Of a DNA stretch of 64,000 nt, positions 53,933-64,000 are shown in pieces. The first letter of the stretch is position 1, and the number at the start of each line of letters is the position of its first letter. The stretch spans positions 868,001 to 932,000 of the forward strand of contig NZ_JABMLK010000002.1 in NCBI RefSeq assembly GCF_013394855.1, written 5' to 3'. The notes under the pieces are model-generated. The model saw only the letters and a list, made by a program, of their open reading frames with translations, was not told the origin of the DNA and did not search any database. Both the position numbers and the translations under genes were made by a program. Source of the stretch: Limnobaculum xujianqingii. GTDB lineage: Bacteria; Pseudomonadota; Gammaproteobacteria; Enterobacterales; Enterobacteriaceae.

Positions 53933-54403
53933 CTATTCACGGTGATAAGGATGATTTGTTGTGATACTCCATGCACGATAAAGGCTCTCTGCCACCAAAA
54001 CCCTTACTAATGGATGAGGTAAGGTTAATGGTGATAAGGACCAACTCTGCTCGGCAGCACTTTTACAGGCAGGGGCCAAACCTTCCGGCCCACCAATCAG
54101 TAAACTCACATCGCGCCCATCCTGCTTCCATAACTCCAACTGTTGTGCCAGTTGTGGTGTCTCCCAAGGTCGACCGGGAATGTCTAAAGTGACAATTCGG
54201 TTACCTTTACCCACAGCAGCCAACATGAGTTCACCTTCTTTTTCCAGAATGCGTTTAATATCTGCATTTTTACCGCGCTTTCCAGCGGGGATTTCTGTTA
54301 ATTCAAAGGGCATATCTTTGGGGAAACGGCGGATATAATCATTAAATCCGGTTTGCACCCAGTCGGGCATTTTTGTCCCTACTGCGATAAGCTGCAGTTT
54401 CAC
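53933..54403 (-). CDS. rlmH: RlmH, 23S rRNA pseudouridine-1915 N3-methyltransferase
   Basis: This is a 156-residue SPOUT methyltransferase with trefoil-knot segment [14 protein letters not shown] and the C-terminal [24 protein letters not shown]. It modifies pseudouridine 1915 in assembled 70S ribosomes. It starts three bases after rsfS ends, forming a ribosome-function pair upstream of mrdAB, as in E. coli. Confidence 0.97.
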   Translation of the reverse strand: MKLQLIAVGTKMPDWVQTGFNDYIRRFPKDMPFELTEIPAGKRGKNADIKRILEKEGELMLAAVGKGNRIVTLDIPGRPWETPQLAQQLELWKQDGRDVSLLIGGPEGLAPACKSAAEQSWSLSPLTLPHPLVRVLVAESLYRAWSITTNHPYHRE

Positions 54404-54406
54404 CCG

Positions 54407-54724
54407 TTAACTCCAGAGTTTTTCTAGTTCATACAACTGGCGACTATCAGCCTGCAATACATGAACTATGACATCGTCCAAATCAACTACCACCCAATCA
54501 CCGGCATTTTGACCTTCAATACCAAGAGGTAACATACCCGCCTGACGAGCAGATTGAACAACATGATCGGCAATAGACTGAACGTGTTTGCTGGAGGTGC
54601 CGGTACAAATAATCATACAGTCAGTAATACTGGATATTTTACTGACGTCAATTCTGACAATGTCCAGACCTTTCAGATCTTCTATTTTATCAATAACAAA
54701 TGATTGGAGCTCACTACCTTGCAA
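54407..54724 (-). CDS. rsfS: RsfS, ribosomal silencing factor
   Basis: This 105-residue protein binds uL14 and blocks 30S-50S joining in stationary phase. The family core is seen as [33 protein letters not shown] and [16 protein letters not shown]. In E. coli cobC lies between rsfS and nadD; here only a 158-base gap is present. Confidence 0.96.
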   Translation of the reverse strand: MQGSELQSFVIDKIEDLKGLDIVRIDVSKISSITDCMIICTGTSSKHVQSIADHVVQSARQAGMLPLGIEGQNAGDWVVVDLDDVIVHVLQADSRQLYELEKLWS

Positions 54725-54882
54725 AGGTTCCCCCTCCGGATAAAAATCTCTTCATATTATAAGGAATAATCTACTATTTTACGGACATGACAACATCAGT
54801 GTTAATCACCGTAATATAATAAAGTGAATTTAACGGGTTTTTGTATTTTTAACCGATGGCGGATAATAGCATGGTTCCAGCC

Positions 54883-55545
54883 TTAACGGTATAAGCCCTG
54901 TTGTTCTATATACTGTTGTACTGTTGGTGGCAGTAGGTCATCGAGACTAATACCATTATGCTTGCGTCGGCGAATATCGGTGGCAGAAATATCTAATAGT
55001 GGCGTATGGGCAAGGTAGATTAAACCGTTAGCCTGTTGCTTTAAGTTATCAATATTGGTGGTGCGATGTTGTTCCAGCCAATACTCCAACTCCGGAGTAT
55101 CCAGCTTATCGGTATATCCCGGGCGGGCACAAACCAAAAGATGGCAGTAATCTAAGAGTGATTGCCAGCGGTGCCAGTAGTGCAATGTCAGCAGAGAGTC
55201 CTGACCGATAATAAAAGCTAACGGAATCTTTTCCCCTTGTTCATGGCGAATTTCTTCCAGAGTATCGATGGTATAAGACGGAGCGAGGCGATGTAACTCT
55301 CGTTCGTCAACGGAAAACAGCGGATTACCAGCCACTGCCAGTTTAACCATTTCCAGCCGTTGTTGAGTATTGGCTTCCGGCTGTGGTCGATGAGGCGGTA
55401 CATGGTTAGGTAATAGCGTAATACGATTAAGACCCACTTCCTGAGCTAAAGCTTCAACGGGTTTTAAATGCCCGTAATGAATGGGATCAAAGGTACCACC
55501 AAATAAGGCGTGAATAGCCTCGCCGCTTTCTATCCTGTCAGACAT
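54883..55545 (-). CDS. nadD: NadD, nicotinate-mononucleotide adenylyltransferase
   Basis: This 220-residue nucleotidyltransferase makes deamido-NAD. It has the (H/T)xGH-type motif [14 protein letters not shown] near residue 17, [10 protein letters not shown] and the ISATDIRRR segment at the end. It overlaps holA by eight bases, so it is coupled to it. Confidence 0.97.
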   Translation of the reverse strand: MSDRIESGEAIHALFGGTFDPIHYGHLKPVEALAQEVGLNRITLLPNHVPPHRPQPEANTQQRLEMVKLAVAGNPLFSVDERELHRLAPSYTIDTLEEIRHEQGEKIPLAFIIGQDSLLTLHYWHRWQSLLDYCHLLVCARPGYTDKLDTPELEYWLEQHRTTNIDNLKQQANGLIYLAHTPLLDISATDIRRRKHNGISLDDLLPPTVQQYIEQQGLYR

Positions 55546-56569
55546 CTAAACGCGCCTCAGATAAAGGTTTACCGCATAGCAGCATCATCAGACTTTCCAG
55601 ACCATCCCAGATAGACTGCCCAAAGTCCTGTTTTACAATTAACTCAAGCTGAGTGAGCAGGGCAACAGCTTGGTTCAGTTGAACCGCCGTTAACCGTTGT
55701 AACGCTTGCGTTAACAAAGGGCGCCGATTTTGCCATATCTTTTGTTGATCGAATAGTGTTCTGAGGGGAGTTTGCCGCATTTTTCTTTGTAAATTCAAAA
55801 GATGCAGTAATTCTCGTTGCAGGGTGCGAATCAAAATCAGAGATTCGGTCTCTTCCAGACGTAACTGGTGGAGAATATGAAACGCTCTTTTGGCTTTTCC
55901 TGCCAGAATGGCATCAATCCAATGGTAAGGGGTAAAGTGAGCAGCATCGTTAACCGCCTGTTCAACCCTTGGCAAAGTGAGCTTCCCATCGGGATAAAGT
56001 AGAGAAAGGCGTTCAAGTGCCTGTGAAAGCGCCAGCAGGTTGCCTTCATAGCAGTAGGACAAGAGTTGGATTGCTGCTTCATCGATTGTTAACTTAAACG
56101 TTTTTGCCCGTTGAGCAACCCAGCGAGGTAAGTGGGCCTGTTCCGGCGTTAAGCAACTGACATAAACGCTATGTTCACCCAATGTTTTAAACCAGGCGCT
56201 GTTTTCCTGAGCTTTGGTAAGTTTAGGTCCACGCAAAATAAGCAAAATGTCAGGATTCAGCAGCGTTGCTAATTGTTTAAGTTGTTCACCAATAGTCGCA
56301 TTAGCGCCATTCTCAGGAAACTGAAGGATAAATATTTTTCGGCTGGAGAAAAGACTGAGCGACTGGCATTCGGTGAAGATAGATTCCCAATCAGTTTGGG
56401 GGCCAATATCGTAGCTAAAACTTTCACTAAAACCTTGAGCTAATGCCGCGCGACGAATGGCATCCTGACTCTCTTCCAGCAATAAAGGTTCGTTACCATA
56501 CAGTTGATAGCAACTACGCAGCCCCTCATGGAGCTGCGCATTAAGTTGCTCAGGATAGAGTCGAATCAT
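55538..56569 (-). CDS. holA: HolA, DNA polymerase III delta subunit
   Basis: This is a 343-residue clamp-loader subunit, same length as in E. coli, which opens the beta clamp. It begins [30 protein letters not shown], has the DVa clamp-contact [11 protein letters not shown] and ends with a helical collar. Its start overlaps lptE's stop by four bases and it overlaps nadD downstream. Confidence 0.96.
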   Translation of the reverse strand: MIRLYPEQLNAQLHEGLRSCYQLYGNEPLLLEESQDAIRRAALAQGFSESFSYDIGPQTDWESIFTECQSLSLFSSRKIFILQFPENGANATIGEQLKQLATLLNPDILLILRGPKLTKAQENSAWFKTLGEHSVYVSCLTPEQAHLPRWVAQRAKTFKLTIDEAAIQLLSYCYEGNLLALSQALERLSLLYPDGKLTLPRVEQAVNDAAHFTPYHWIDAILAGKAKRAFHILHQLRLEETESLILIRTLQRELLHLLNLQRKMRQTPLRTLFDQQKIWQNRRPLLTQALQRLTAVQLNQAVALLTQLELIVKQDFGQSIWDGLESLMMLLCGKPLSEARLDV

Positions 56570-57144
56570 TGAACCGTAACGGCACCGCGAGCAGGTGTGA
56601 CCGGCTGGCTGTCTGATTCATCTTCTGGTTGTTCGGTGGTTTGAACAGTGATCAATTTACGTACCAGCTGTTGCGCCAGTTGTTCTCTCATTTCCTGATA
56701 AAGCATATCCTGCTCAGCATCTTTTGCTAATGCGGTTAATGGGTTATCAAAGAAAGAGCGGAATACTTTTGCATTAATTGGATAAATACCTTTTCCAGGG
56801 ATCATTACTTGAGCGCTGGCAGACATAACCATTTGATATTCAGCAGTGGTACCGTTTTGGAAAATAGAAACGGTATCCTGACCAGAAGCTACACCGCCCA
56901 GCCGTAAAGATGGCGTACTTTTTAGCGTATCTTTGTCAGTCGTTGAACTATCAACAATAGTTACACCATTTTGGCGTAACTGGCTGCGTACCGCTCTGGT
57001 CATTGGGCCATAAGGGTCGGATGTATCCAGAATCAGCGTTTTTAACTCGCCGGGGACACTGGTCGTACCGCGTAAGTTAAACCCGCATCCGGCAGTGACC
57101 AGCACTGCCATAGCAACGATGATTGTTACAATAGGATGTCGCAC
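56566..57144 (-). CDS. lptE: LptE, LPS-assembly lipoprotein
   Basis: This 192-residue outer-membrane lipoprotein has lipobox VTAGC followed by [19 protein letters not shown]; it forms the plug of the LptD channel and delivers LPS to the surface. The hydrophilic tail ([16 protein letters not shown]) is typical. It follows leuS by 14 bases in the conserved leuS-lptE-holA-nadD string. Confidence 0.95.
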   Translation of the reverse strand: MRHPIVTIIVAMAVLVTAGCGFNLRGTTSVPGELKTLILDTSDPYGPMTRAVRSQLRQNGVTIVDSSTTDKDTLKSTPSLRLGGVASGQDTVSIFQNGTTAEYQMVMSASAQVMIPGKGIYPINAKVFRSFFDNPLTALAKDAEQDMLYQEMREQLAQQLVRKLITVQTTEQPEDESDSQPVTPARGAVTVQ

Positions 57145-57158
57145 ATATACTCCTTGGC

Positions 57159-59741
57159 TTAACCTACAACCAGATTTAAAAGTTTCCCTGGAACATAAAT
57201 CACTTTACGAATAGTGACGCCATCCAGATATTTAGCAATTTGAGGATCGGCCATCGCAATCGCCTTAACCTGTTCTTCGGTAATATCGGCGGCTACGGTG
57301 ATTTTGCTCCGGACTTTACCATTAACCTGAACCACCACCAACTTCTCGTCTTCAACCATAGCGGCTTGGTCCGCAACTGGCCATGGTGATGAATCAATAT
57401 CACCCTGACCACCCAGCGATTGCCACAGAGTGAAACAGATGTGTGGGGTAAATGGATAAAGCAGACGAACAACTGCCAGCAGCGCTTCTTGCATCAGTGC
57501 ACGATCTTGTTCACTCTCTTGCGGCGCGCGGGTTAACTTATTCATTAACTCCATTACGGCAGCAATCGCAGTGTTAAAAATCTGACGGCGACCAATGTCA
57601 TCATTCACTTTAGCGATGGTTTTATGCAGATCGCGACGCAACGCTTTTTGCTCGTCGTTCAGAGCGCTAACATTCAGCTCTGCAACAGCACCTTTTGACA
57701 GATGGTCATAAGCCAGACGCCATAAGCGTTTCAGGAAGCGGTTAGCGCCTTCAACGCCAGACTCTTGCCATTCCAGCGTCATTTCTGCAGGAGAAGCAAA
57801 CATCATGAACAGACGCACGGTGTCCGCACCGTATTTTTCAACAATATCCTGTGGATCAATACCGTTATTTTTAGATTTCGACATTTTAGCCATGCCACTG
57901 TAAACCAGTTCACGACCCTCTTTATCGAAAGCTTTAATGATGCGTTGTTTATCATCACGTTCTACGGTGACTTCGCTTGGTGCAATCCAGATACGCTCAC
58001 CAGTACCAGATGTGTAGTAAAAGGCATCGGCTAATACCATTCCCTGACATAACAGGCGTTTAGCTGGTTCATCGGAAGTAACCAGACCAGCATCACGCAG
58101 CAGTTTATGGAAGAAACGGAAATACATCAGGTGCATGATGGCATGTTCAATACCACCAACATACTGGTCAACTGGCAGCCAGTAGTTCGCTGCTGCCGGG
58201 TCCAGCATGCCTTTATCATATTGAGGGCAGGTATAACGTGCGTAATACCAGGATGACTCCATAAAGGTGTCAAAAGTGTCGGTTTCACGCAGAGCTGGTT
58301 GTCCGTTATAGGTTGCTTTAGCCCATTCCGGATCGGCTTTAATTGGGCTAGTGATACCATTCATGGTGACATCTTCTGGCAGGATAACCGGCAGTTGATC
58401 GTCAGGTGTCGGTACCACGGTACCGTCTTCCAGCGTCATCATTGGAATTGGTGCGCCCCAATAACGTTGACGGGATACACCCCAGTCGCGTAAGCGATAA
58501 TTGATTTTACGCTCACCCACGTTCATTGATACCAGCTTATCTGCAATGGCATTGAAACCGGCATCAAAATCCAGCCCGTCGAACTCACCAGAGTTAAACA
58601 GTACGCCTTTTTCAGTGCTTGCCTGTTGGCTTAGATCTGGCTCAGTGCCTTCGGCGGTTAAAATAACCGGTTTAATCGGCAGATTATATTTGGTGGCAAA
58701 TTCCCAGTCGCGCTCGTCATGTCCCGGAACTGCCATAACGGCACCTGTGCCATAATCCATCAGCACAAAGTTAGCGATCCAGACAGCCAGTTTTTCACCC
58801 GTTAAAGGATGAATAACATATAAACCAGTAGCAACCCCTTTTTTCTCCATGGTGGCCATTTCGGCTTCGGCTACTTTGGTATTCCGGCATTCATCAATAA
58901 ATGCATTCAGAGCAGGGTTATTTTGCGCTGCCAGAGCAGCCAGTGGGTGACCAGCGGCAATAGCAACATAGGTCACGCCCATAAAAGTATCAGGGCGAGT
59001 GGTATAGACAGACAGACTGTCAGCAGAACCCTCAACAGCAAACTTGATTTCCACCCCTTCAGAGCGGCCAATCCAGTTACGCTGCATGGTTTTAACCTGC
59101 TCAGGCCAGCTTTCAAGGGTATCCAGATCGTCTAACAGTTGATCGGCATAGGCCGTAATTTTAATAAACCATTGCGGGATTTCTTTACGTTCAATCGGCG
59201 TATCACAACGCCAGCAGCAGCCATCAATAACTTGTTCGTTAGCCAGTACCGTCTGGTCATTTGGACACCAGTTTACTGCGGAGGTTTTTTTGTAAACTAA
59301 ACCTTTTTCATACAGCTTGGTGAAGAACCATTGTTCCCAACGATAATAATCAGGATCGCAGGTGGCCAATTCACGACTCCAGTCATAACCAAAACCTAAC
59401 AGCTTTAACTGGTTTTTCATGTAGGCAATATTTTCGTAGGTCCAGGGTGCCGGAGCAGTGTTATTTTTAACCGCAGCACCTTCAGCAGGAAGACCAAACG
59501 CATCCCAGCCAATTGGCTGCAGTACGTTTTTGCCCTGCATACGCTGGTAACGAGAAATTACGTCGCCGATAGTGTAGTTACGTACGTGGCCCATATGTAG
59601 TCGCCCCGAAGGGTAAGGCAACATGGAGAGGCAGTAATATTTTTCTTTTGTTGGGTCTTCAGTGACCTGAAAGGTTTTGTTTTCTTGCCAATGGTTTTGT
59701 ACGTGAGATTCAATATCTTCCGGGCGGTATTGCTCTTGCAT
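57159..59741 (-). CDS. leuS: LeuS, leucyl-tRNA synthetase
   Basis: This 860-residue class I synthetase has normal length. HMGH (in [13 protein letters not shown]) near residue 43 replaces HIGH, the zinc finger is [12 protein letters not shown], the editing CP1 domain has [16 protein letters not shown], and KMSKS is near 620 ([11 protein letters not shown]). It heads the leuS-lptE-holA-nadD operon. Confidence 0.97.
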   Translation of the reverse strand: MQEQYRPEDIESHVQNHWQENKTFQVTEDPTKEKYYCLSMLPYPSGRLHMGHVRNYTIGDVISRYQRMQGKNVLQPIGWDAFGLPAEGAAVKNNTAPAPWTYENIAYMKNQLKLLGFGYDWSRELATCDPDYYRWEQWFFTKLYEKGLVYKKTSAVNWCPNDQTVLANEQVIDGCCWRCDTPIERKEIPQWFIKITAYADQLLDDLDTLESWPEQVKTMQRNWIGRSEGVEIKFAVEGSADSLSVYTTRPDTFMGVTYVAIAAGHPLAALAAQNNPALNAFIDECRNTKVAEAEMATMEKKGVATGLYVIHPLTGEKLAVWIANFVLMDYGTGAVMAVPGHDERDWEFATKYNLPIKPVILTAEGTEPDLSQQASTEKGVLFNSGEFDGLDFDAGFNAIADKLVSMNVGERKINYRLRDWGVSRQRYWGAPIPMMTLEDGTVVPTPDDQLPVILPEDVTMNGITSPIKADPEWAKATYNGQPALRETDTFDTFMESSWYYARYTCPQYDKGMLDPAAANYWLPVDQYVGGIEHAIMHLMYFRFFHKLLRDAGLVTSDEPAKRLLCQGMVLADAFYYTSGTGERIWIAPSEVTVERDDKQRIIKAFDKEGRELVYSGMAKMSKSKNNGIDPQDIVEKYGADTVRLFMMFASPAEMTLEWQESGVEGANRFLKRLWRLAYDHLSKGAVAELNVSALNDEQKALRRDLHKTIAKVNDDIGRRQIFNTAIAAVMELMNKLTRAPQESEQDRALMQEALLAVVRLLYPFTPHICFTLWQSLGGQGDIDSSPWPVADQAAMVEDEKLVVVQVNGKVRSKITVAADITEEQVKAIAMADPQIAKYLDGVTIRKVIYVPGKLLNLVVG

Positions 59742-59913
59742 GGCGACGCATCGTCCTTCTGTTTTAATTTGCTAAATGACTAGCAGTAGCATTTATCTGC
59801 AATTGGGAAATAGATCCCCATAGGATAGCCGATAAGCGTCGGCCTCAACAATACTCAAAAGCATGGTAAATGATTTTTATGTTAAATATTTATCGCAAAG
59901 CAGGGGATGACCT

Positions 59914-60561
59914 TCAGTTATGGGGTACTGAAGGTGAGTTTATTGATGATGTGCGATGTTCCTGATAGTAAAACAGGCTGGAAATCAGGCAAAGAGAGTA
60001 GCCAAATAGTTCCGCACCTTCTTCAACGGCTGCTTTGATGTTATACATTAAGAAGCGCGACTCTTCCGGATGAAGGTTGTACCATAAGAATTTCATGCCA
60101 AATAGCCGGGAAAAAATCAGAATACATACCAGACCGGAGATCATAAAACCATAGTTGGACGACCGGGTGAAGTTAACCAACTGCACCAGTGTGCTTTTGA
60201 TATTAAAAGCGGCGTAAAGTATACAGATGGCGGCAACCAGTAAAGCAGGATAAAGCCAAAATCCGTGATGAATCATATCTAAAACACTATCGAATTCACG
60301 AATAAGCATACAGCTAAAAAAACCAGCAATCAGTACACTCGAATTTCTGATATCAATTCTCTTCCATGCCAGCCGCAGAAATAACAGAATGCTAATCAGC
60401 AACATGCTTTCCTGAGAGATCTCAACAAATGAGAGCTCATCTAATTGATTACCTACCAGAGTAATGTCGAGAAACATCATTCCAGTCGCTATTGCAGCAG
60501 CCAGAGAGTAAAGCAGAAATTGTTGTATGGCACGATACAAGATCGAGAGTTCAGTTTGCAT
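59914..60561 (-). CDS. Integral membrane protein of unknown function, 215 residues
   Basis: The protein has about six hydrophobic helices and a conserved-looking C-terminal segment NIKAAVEEGAELFGYSLCL, with acidic pairs that could sit in the membrane plane. It has no recognised domain. A perfect stem (ACCTTCAGT/ACTGAAGGT, 59910-59935) overlaps its stop. It lies between leuS and gltL on the same strand but 158 bases from the former, so it is probably its own unit. Confidence 0.7.
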   Translation of the reverse strand: MQTELSILYRAIQQFLLYSLAAAIATGMMFLDITLVGNQLDELSFVEISQESMLLISILLFLRLAWKRIDIRNSSVLIAGFFSCMLIREFDSVLDMIHHGFWLYPALLVAAICILYAAFNIKSTLVQLVNFTRSSNYGFMISGLVCILIFSRLFGMKFLWYNLHPEESRFLMYNIKAAVEEGAELFGYSLCLISSLFYYQEHRTSSINSPSVPHN

Positions 60562-60682
60562 AGAAAATCACAATCATTAATGGGCGCTTTGGCATGATAA
60601 GAGAAGGCGAGAAGTGTATCAAAGTGGTGTGTTTATACAGGACTTAATGTGCTGTTAGGGATGTTTTGTAGGCTGATTGTAT

Positions 60683-60709
60683 AAAGGCTCTGCAAATTGC
60701 AGAGCCTTT
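60683..60709 (-). terminator. Terminator of the glt operon
   Basis: AAAGGCTCTGCAA (60683-60695) is complementary to TTGCAGAGCCTTT (60697-60709); the working loop is CAAATTG. It lies 19 bases past the gltL stop. Confidence 0.8.
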
Positions 60710-60727
60710 AAGTATTGAGAAATCATC

Positions 60728-61456
60728 TTAATGCAGGATTTTCGCCAGAAAATCTTTGGCACGATCGGATTGAGGATTATTAAAGAAGTCATCTTTTTTG
60801 GTGTCTTCGATAATTTTGCCTTCATCCATAAACAGAATGCGGTGCGCAACTTTTTTAGCAAAGCCCATCTCGTGCGTAACCACCATCATAGTCATTCCTT
60901 CGTAAGCCAGCTCAACCATAACATCCAGAACTTCATTAATCATTTCCGGATCGAGTGCAGAGGTTGGTTCATCAAACAGCATGGCAATTGGATCCATACA
61001 TAAAGCACGGGCAATAGCTACACGCTGCTGTTGCCCACCAGAAAGCTGGCTTGGAAACTTGTTAGCATGGCTGGTTAATCCAACGCGATCTAACAGTGCC
61101 AACCCTTTCTTTTGTGCTTCATCTTTACTGCGATTGAGCACTTTAATTTGAGCCAGCGTCAGGTTTTCAATGATTGACAGGTGGGGGAACAATTCAAAAT
61201 GTTGGAACACCATACCAACCCGGGCACGTAACTGTGCCAGATTGGTTTTAGGATCGTTAACCGCAATACCATCAACCAGGATAGTACCTTGCTGAATTGG
61301 CTCAAGGCCGTTAACCGTTTTAATCAGGGTAGATTTACCGGAACCGGAAGGGCCACAAACTACGACCACTTCACCCTTGTTCACTTCGGTTGTGCAATCT
61401 GACAACACCTGAAAACGGTCATACCATTTAGAAACATGTTTTAAGGAAATCATCAA
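60728..61456 (-). CDS. gltL: GltL, glutamate/aspartate ABC transporter ATPase
   Basis: This 242-residue ABC ATPase has Walker [10 protein letters not shown], signature LSGGQQQR, Walker [13 protein letters not shown] and switch VVTHE. It energises glutamate/aspartate uptake with GltJK and GltI. Its start overlaps the gltK stop by four bases. Confidence 0.96.
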   Translation of the reverse strand: MMISLKHVSKWYDRFQVLSDCTTEVNKGEVVVVCGPSGSGKSTLIKTVNGLEPIQQGTILVDGIAVNDPKTNLAQLRARVGMVFQHFELFPHLSIIENLTLAQIKVLNRSKDEAQKKGLALLDRVGLTSHANKFPSQLSGGQQQRVAIARALCMDPIAMLFDEPTSALDPEMINEVLDVMVELAYEGMTMMVVTHEMGFAKKVAHRILFMDEGKIIEDTKKDDFFNNPQSDRAKDFLAKILH

Positions 61457-62139
61457 ACTGTCGTCCTTTTTTTCAAATAAGTTACAAGTAAGGAGGCGGA
61501 TAAACAGACAATAAAGTAGACGAAACCAGCAAATAAAACCATCTCAATTTCGGTACCAGAGGTCTTACCAACGTTAGTTGCGCTACGGAAGAAGTCTGCC
61601 AGGCCGATAACGTACACCAGTGCGGTATCCTGAAACAGAATGATGCCTTGAGTCAGCAACAGTGGCGTCATGGCTTTAAATGCCTGAGGCAGAATGATCA
61701 AACGCATGGATTGCCATGGGGTCATGCCTAATGCCAGTGCAGCGGAGTTTTGTCCGCGGGCAACACTCTGTAAACCAGCACGAATAATTTCTGAGTAGTA
61801 GGCCGCTTCAAACAGTGAGAAGGCGATAACAGCAGAAATAAAACGAATATCCGTTTGTGGTGACAGTCCCAGAAACTTTTGTAGTATCTGAGGCACAATC
61901 AGGTAAAACCACATCAGAACCATAACCAGCGGTACGGAGCGGAAAGTATTAACGTAAGCCGCAGCAATCCAACTAATCCAGCGGAAAGGTGGAGGTGCCA
62001 GTCGGAAAATCGCTAATGCGGTTCCCCAGGCGATACCAAAAACGATCGCGCTGATAGCTATTTTCAGCGTAACCCACATGCCCTCCAGCAGATAAGGCAT
62101 GCTTGGAATAATAGTACTCCAGTCAAATTCAAGCATCAT
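61453..62139 (-). CDS. gltK: GltK, glutamate/aspartate ABC permease
   Basis: This is a 228-residue inner-membrane permease with five helices and the EAA loop [23 protein letters not shown] that docks with the ATPase. It starts on the last base of gltJ (overlap of one base) and overlaps gltL, so the permeases are coupled. Confidence 0.95.
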   Translation of the reverse strand: MMLEFDWSTIIPSMPYLLEGMWVTLKIAISAIVFGIAWGTALAIFRLAPPPFRWISWIAAAYVNTFRSVPLVMVLMWFYLIVPQILQKFLGLSPQTDIRFISAVIAFSLFEAAYYSEIIRAGLQSVARGQNSAALALGMTPWQSMRLIILPQAFKAMTPLLLTQGIILFQDTALVYVIGLADFFRSATNVGKTSGTEIEMVLFAGFVYFIVCLSASLLVTYLKKRTTV

Positions 62140-62876
62140 TATCCTCCAAAGGTGCCAGGCAGACGGGTTTTCTTCTCAACCAGCTTCATCAGTCGCATAA
62201 CTACGATGTTAATCAATACGTAAGCGACGGTGACAGCAAGGAAGGATTCGTAAGCGTAGCCGGAGTACTCCAACAGCTTGTTTGCCTGCGCAGAAAGTTC
62301 AATCAGACCAATGGTTGATGCCACAGCGGAGTTTTTCACCATGTTAAGCATTTCAGAGGTCAACGGTGGAATAATAATGCGGTAAGCGTTAGGTAACAGC
62401 ACGTGGCGATATGCCTGAGGCAGGGTTAGCCCTAATGCCAGCGCAGCGCCTCTTTGTCCACGAGGAAGTGACTGAATAGCAGTTCTGACTTGTTCACACA
62501 CACGGGCACCAGTAAAGAAGCCCAGACAGCAGACAGAGACCACAAAGAATTGGATATTTGGATCCAGATCGCCTTTAAACCAATCACCAATAGATGCCGG
62601 TAATAACTCAGGCACCAACAGATACCAGATAAAAAATTGTACAATTAATGGAACGTTACGAAATAGTGCAACGTACAGGGTTCCCATACCGGAAAGTACA
62701 CGGTTAGGAACAGTGCGTAAAATACCAAACAGCGATCCCAGAATAAACGCCAGAATCCATGAGCATATGGACAGTGCTACCGTGACCTGAAAACCAGCCC
62801 ACAGCCAATCCAGATAGGTAGTATTTCCAAACGGGGCTTGTTCTAAGAATATTCCCCAATTCCAGTTTCCAAACAT
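62139..62876 (-). CDS. gltJ: GltJ, glutamate/aspartate ABC permease
   Basis: This 245-residue permease has five helices and the EAA loop [23 protein letters not shown]. It pairs with GltK. It follows gltI after a 97-base gap that contains a stem-loop likely to raise the binding protein over the permeases. Confidence 0.95.
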   Translation of the reverse strand: MFGNWNWGIFLEQAPFGNTTYLDWLWAGFQVTVALSICSWILAFILGSLFGILRTVPNRVLSGMGTLYVALFRNVPLIVQFFIWYLLVPELLPASIGDWFKGDLDPNIQFFVVSVCCLGFFTGARVCEQVRTAIQSLPRGQRGAALALGLTLPQAYRHVLLPNAYRIIIPPLTSEMLNMVKNSAVASTIGLIELSAQANKLLEYSGYAYESFLAVTVAYVLINIVVMRLMKLVEKKTRLPGTFGG

Positions 62877-62908
62877 AACTTAGCCCTTATTATTTCTTTT
62901 TATCGGCA

Positions 62909-62938
62909 TCCCTTTACGCCGAATTGAGCGTAAAGGGA
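62909..62938 (-). promoter_or_regulatory. Intercistronic stem-loop between gltI and gltJ
   Basis: TCCCTTTACGC (62909-62919) pairs perfectly with GCGTAAAGGGA (62928-62938). Such a structure after a binding-protein gene usually protects the upstream mRNA or partly ends transcription, raising GltI relative to the membrane parts. Confidence 0.75.
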
Positions 62939-62973
62939 GCCAACCTAGAGCCGATAACTGCGATGTAACTCTG

Positions 62974-63870
62974 TTAGTTCAGGGCTTTATCGTTCGGTGC
63001 TTTAAACAGTTTCTTCATATCTTCTGACAGTTCGAAGTTCATGTTCAGATTCTTCGGTGGAATAGGCTGTTTGAACCATTTGTCATAGGATTTTTCTGCT
63101 GCGCCAGAGGTTTGCGCTTGAGCAATAGTTTCGTCCATCAGCTTTTTAAACTGAGCGTCGCCTTTGCGCAGCATACAACCGTAGGCTTCAAATGATTGTG
63201 GTTTGGCAACAATTTCCCACTGATCCGGTTTCTTAGATTTTGCTCTTTCACCGGCCAGTAATGCGTCATCCATCATGAAGGCAACTGCACGACCGCTTTC
63301 CACAGTACGGAATGCATCACCATGGTCTTTAGCACTGATGATTTTCATGTTTAATTTGTCGGAATCGTTCAGCTTGTTCAGGATAGTTTCTGAAGTGGTA
63401 CCTGAGGTTACCGCAACATTTTTATCTTTCAGATCGGCAAACTCTTTAATGCCAGAATCTTTTTTGGTCAGAAGACGAGTACCGACGACAAACAGAGTGT
63501 TAGAGAAATCAACTTGCTTTTGACGCTCTACGTTATTGGTGGTTGAACCACACTCGAAATCAAAAGTACCGTTCTGCAACAATGGAATACGGTTTTGAGA
63601 GGTAATAGGAATTAATTTGACCTGAAGGTTTGGTAAGTCCAGTTTCTTTTTAACCGCATCAACAATCAGGTTGGAGTAATCTTGTGAATAACCGACAACA
63701 TTCTGCTGATTATCATAGTAAGAGAAAGGAACAGAAGATTCCCGGTGACCAACGGTGATGACTCCCGTGTCTTTAATCTTCTTCAGTGTACCGTCCAAAT
63801 CCTCTGCGTGGAGCGCCGTACTTGTCAGACCCATTAAAACTAGCGGTAGTGCTAACTTGCGTAATTGCAT
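62974..63870 (-). CDS. gltI: GltI, glutamate/aspartate periplasmic binding protein
   Basis: This 298-residue family 3 solute-binding protein has a signal peptide ending ALHA before EDLDG. Landmarks are VITVGHRESSVPFSYYD, VGYSQDY, TSGTTSETILNK and the closing KWFKQPIPPKNLNMNFE. It captures glutamate and aspartate for GltJKL and is the first gene of the operon; the promoter lies in 63871-64000. AAGGAGTAAGTC precedes the ATG. Confidence 0.96.
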   Translation of the reverse strand: MQLRKLALPLVLMGLTSTALHAEDLDGTLKKIKDTGVITVGHRESSVPFSYYDNQQNVVGYSQDYSNLIVDAVKKKLDLPNLQVKLIPITSQNRIPLLQNGTFDFECGSTTNNVERQKQVDFSNTLFVVGTRLLTKKDSGIKEFADLKDKNVAVTSGTTSETILNKLNDSDKLNMKIISAKDHGDAFRTVESGRAVAFMMDDALLAGERAKSKKPDQWEIVAKPQSFEAYGCMLRKGDAQFKKLMDETIAQAQTSGAAEKSYDKWFKQPIPPKNLNMNFELSEDMKKLFKAPNDKALN

Positions 63871-64000
63871 GACTTACTCCTTCATTGTTATCAGTATGAT
63901 GTTGTAACCGTTTTTTGTTGCCCATCAGTCAGTCTGAAGACTGCCAATGATGTAATTAAAATGTAGTTTAATGCTGTGTTTGTGTAAAACAATTAACACC

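Overview
The window looks like chromosome from a moderate-GC member of the Enterobacterales. Housekeeping proteins (CnoX, TesA, YbbA/YbbP, PurE/K, LpxH, CysS, FolD, LipA/B, PBP2, RodA, LeuS, GltIJKL) align almost end to end with what I recall of the E. coli proteins, and local gene order is partly conserved. The lower GC, the shortened synteny blocks and the accessory genes suggest a lineage outside Escherichia/Salmonella, perhaps Budviciaceae-like (Pragia, Budvicia, Limnobaculum). That placement is inference only.

1-10.4 kb: an MFS carrier, then cnoX-ybbO-tesA, divergent ybbA-ybbP, and the block purK-purE-lpxH-ppiB with a PurR box before purE. 10.4-16 kb: an accessory insert between ppiB and cysS. 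It carries an IclR regulator, a DMSO-reductase-type operon (Tat-exported molybdoenzyme, four-cluster ferredoxin, DmsC-like anchor) with an FNR-like site and a 15-bp palindrome in its promoter region, and a signal-peptide-bearing RidA protein. 16-20 kb: cysS, folD, a small membrane peptide, a DUF411 protein, a small Cys-containing periplasmic protein and tRNA-Arg(TCT).

20-38 kb: a low-density, AT-rich accessory stretch. It holds a GH19 chitinase pseudogene, several very small genes, a microcin-like double-glycine-leader peptide, dkgB, a CspA-family gene, many small lipoproteins and periplasmic proteins, alkB, a copC/copD-type pair, leuE, endA, and an rtcB-prfH RNA/ribosome repair operon. The repair operon has its own promoter, a 15-codon leader peptide with a full-strength Shine-Dalgarno, and a possible attenuator.

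38-45 kb: a ynbABCD-type phospholipid cluster (CDP-alcohol phosphotransferase, CDP-diglyceride synthase, acyltransferase, hydrolase-methyltransferase, PAP2/tyrosine phosphatase). A second microcin-like precursor, with nearly the same leader as the first, sits inside it. 45-64 kb: the conserved block tatE, lipA-lipB, ybeD, dacA, rlpA, mrdB, mrdA, rlmH, rsfS, nadD, holA, lptE, leuS, then gltIJKL.

The most promising novelties are the two related microcin-like precursors, the leader-peptide/attenuator arrangement before rtcB-prfH, the FNR/IclR-controlled reductase operon of unknown substrate, and several genes of under 50 codons.
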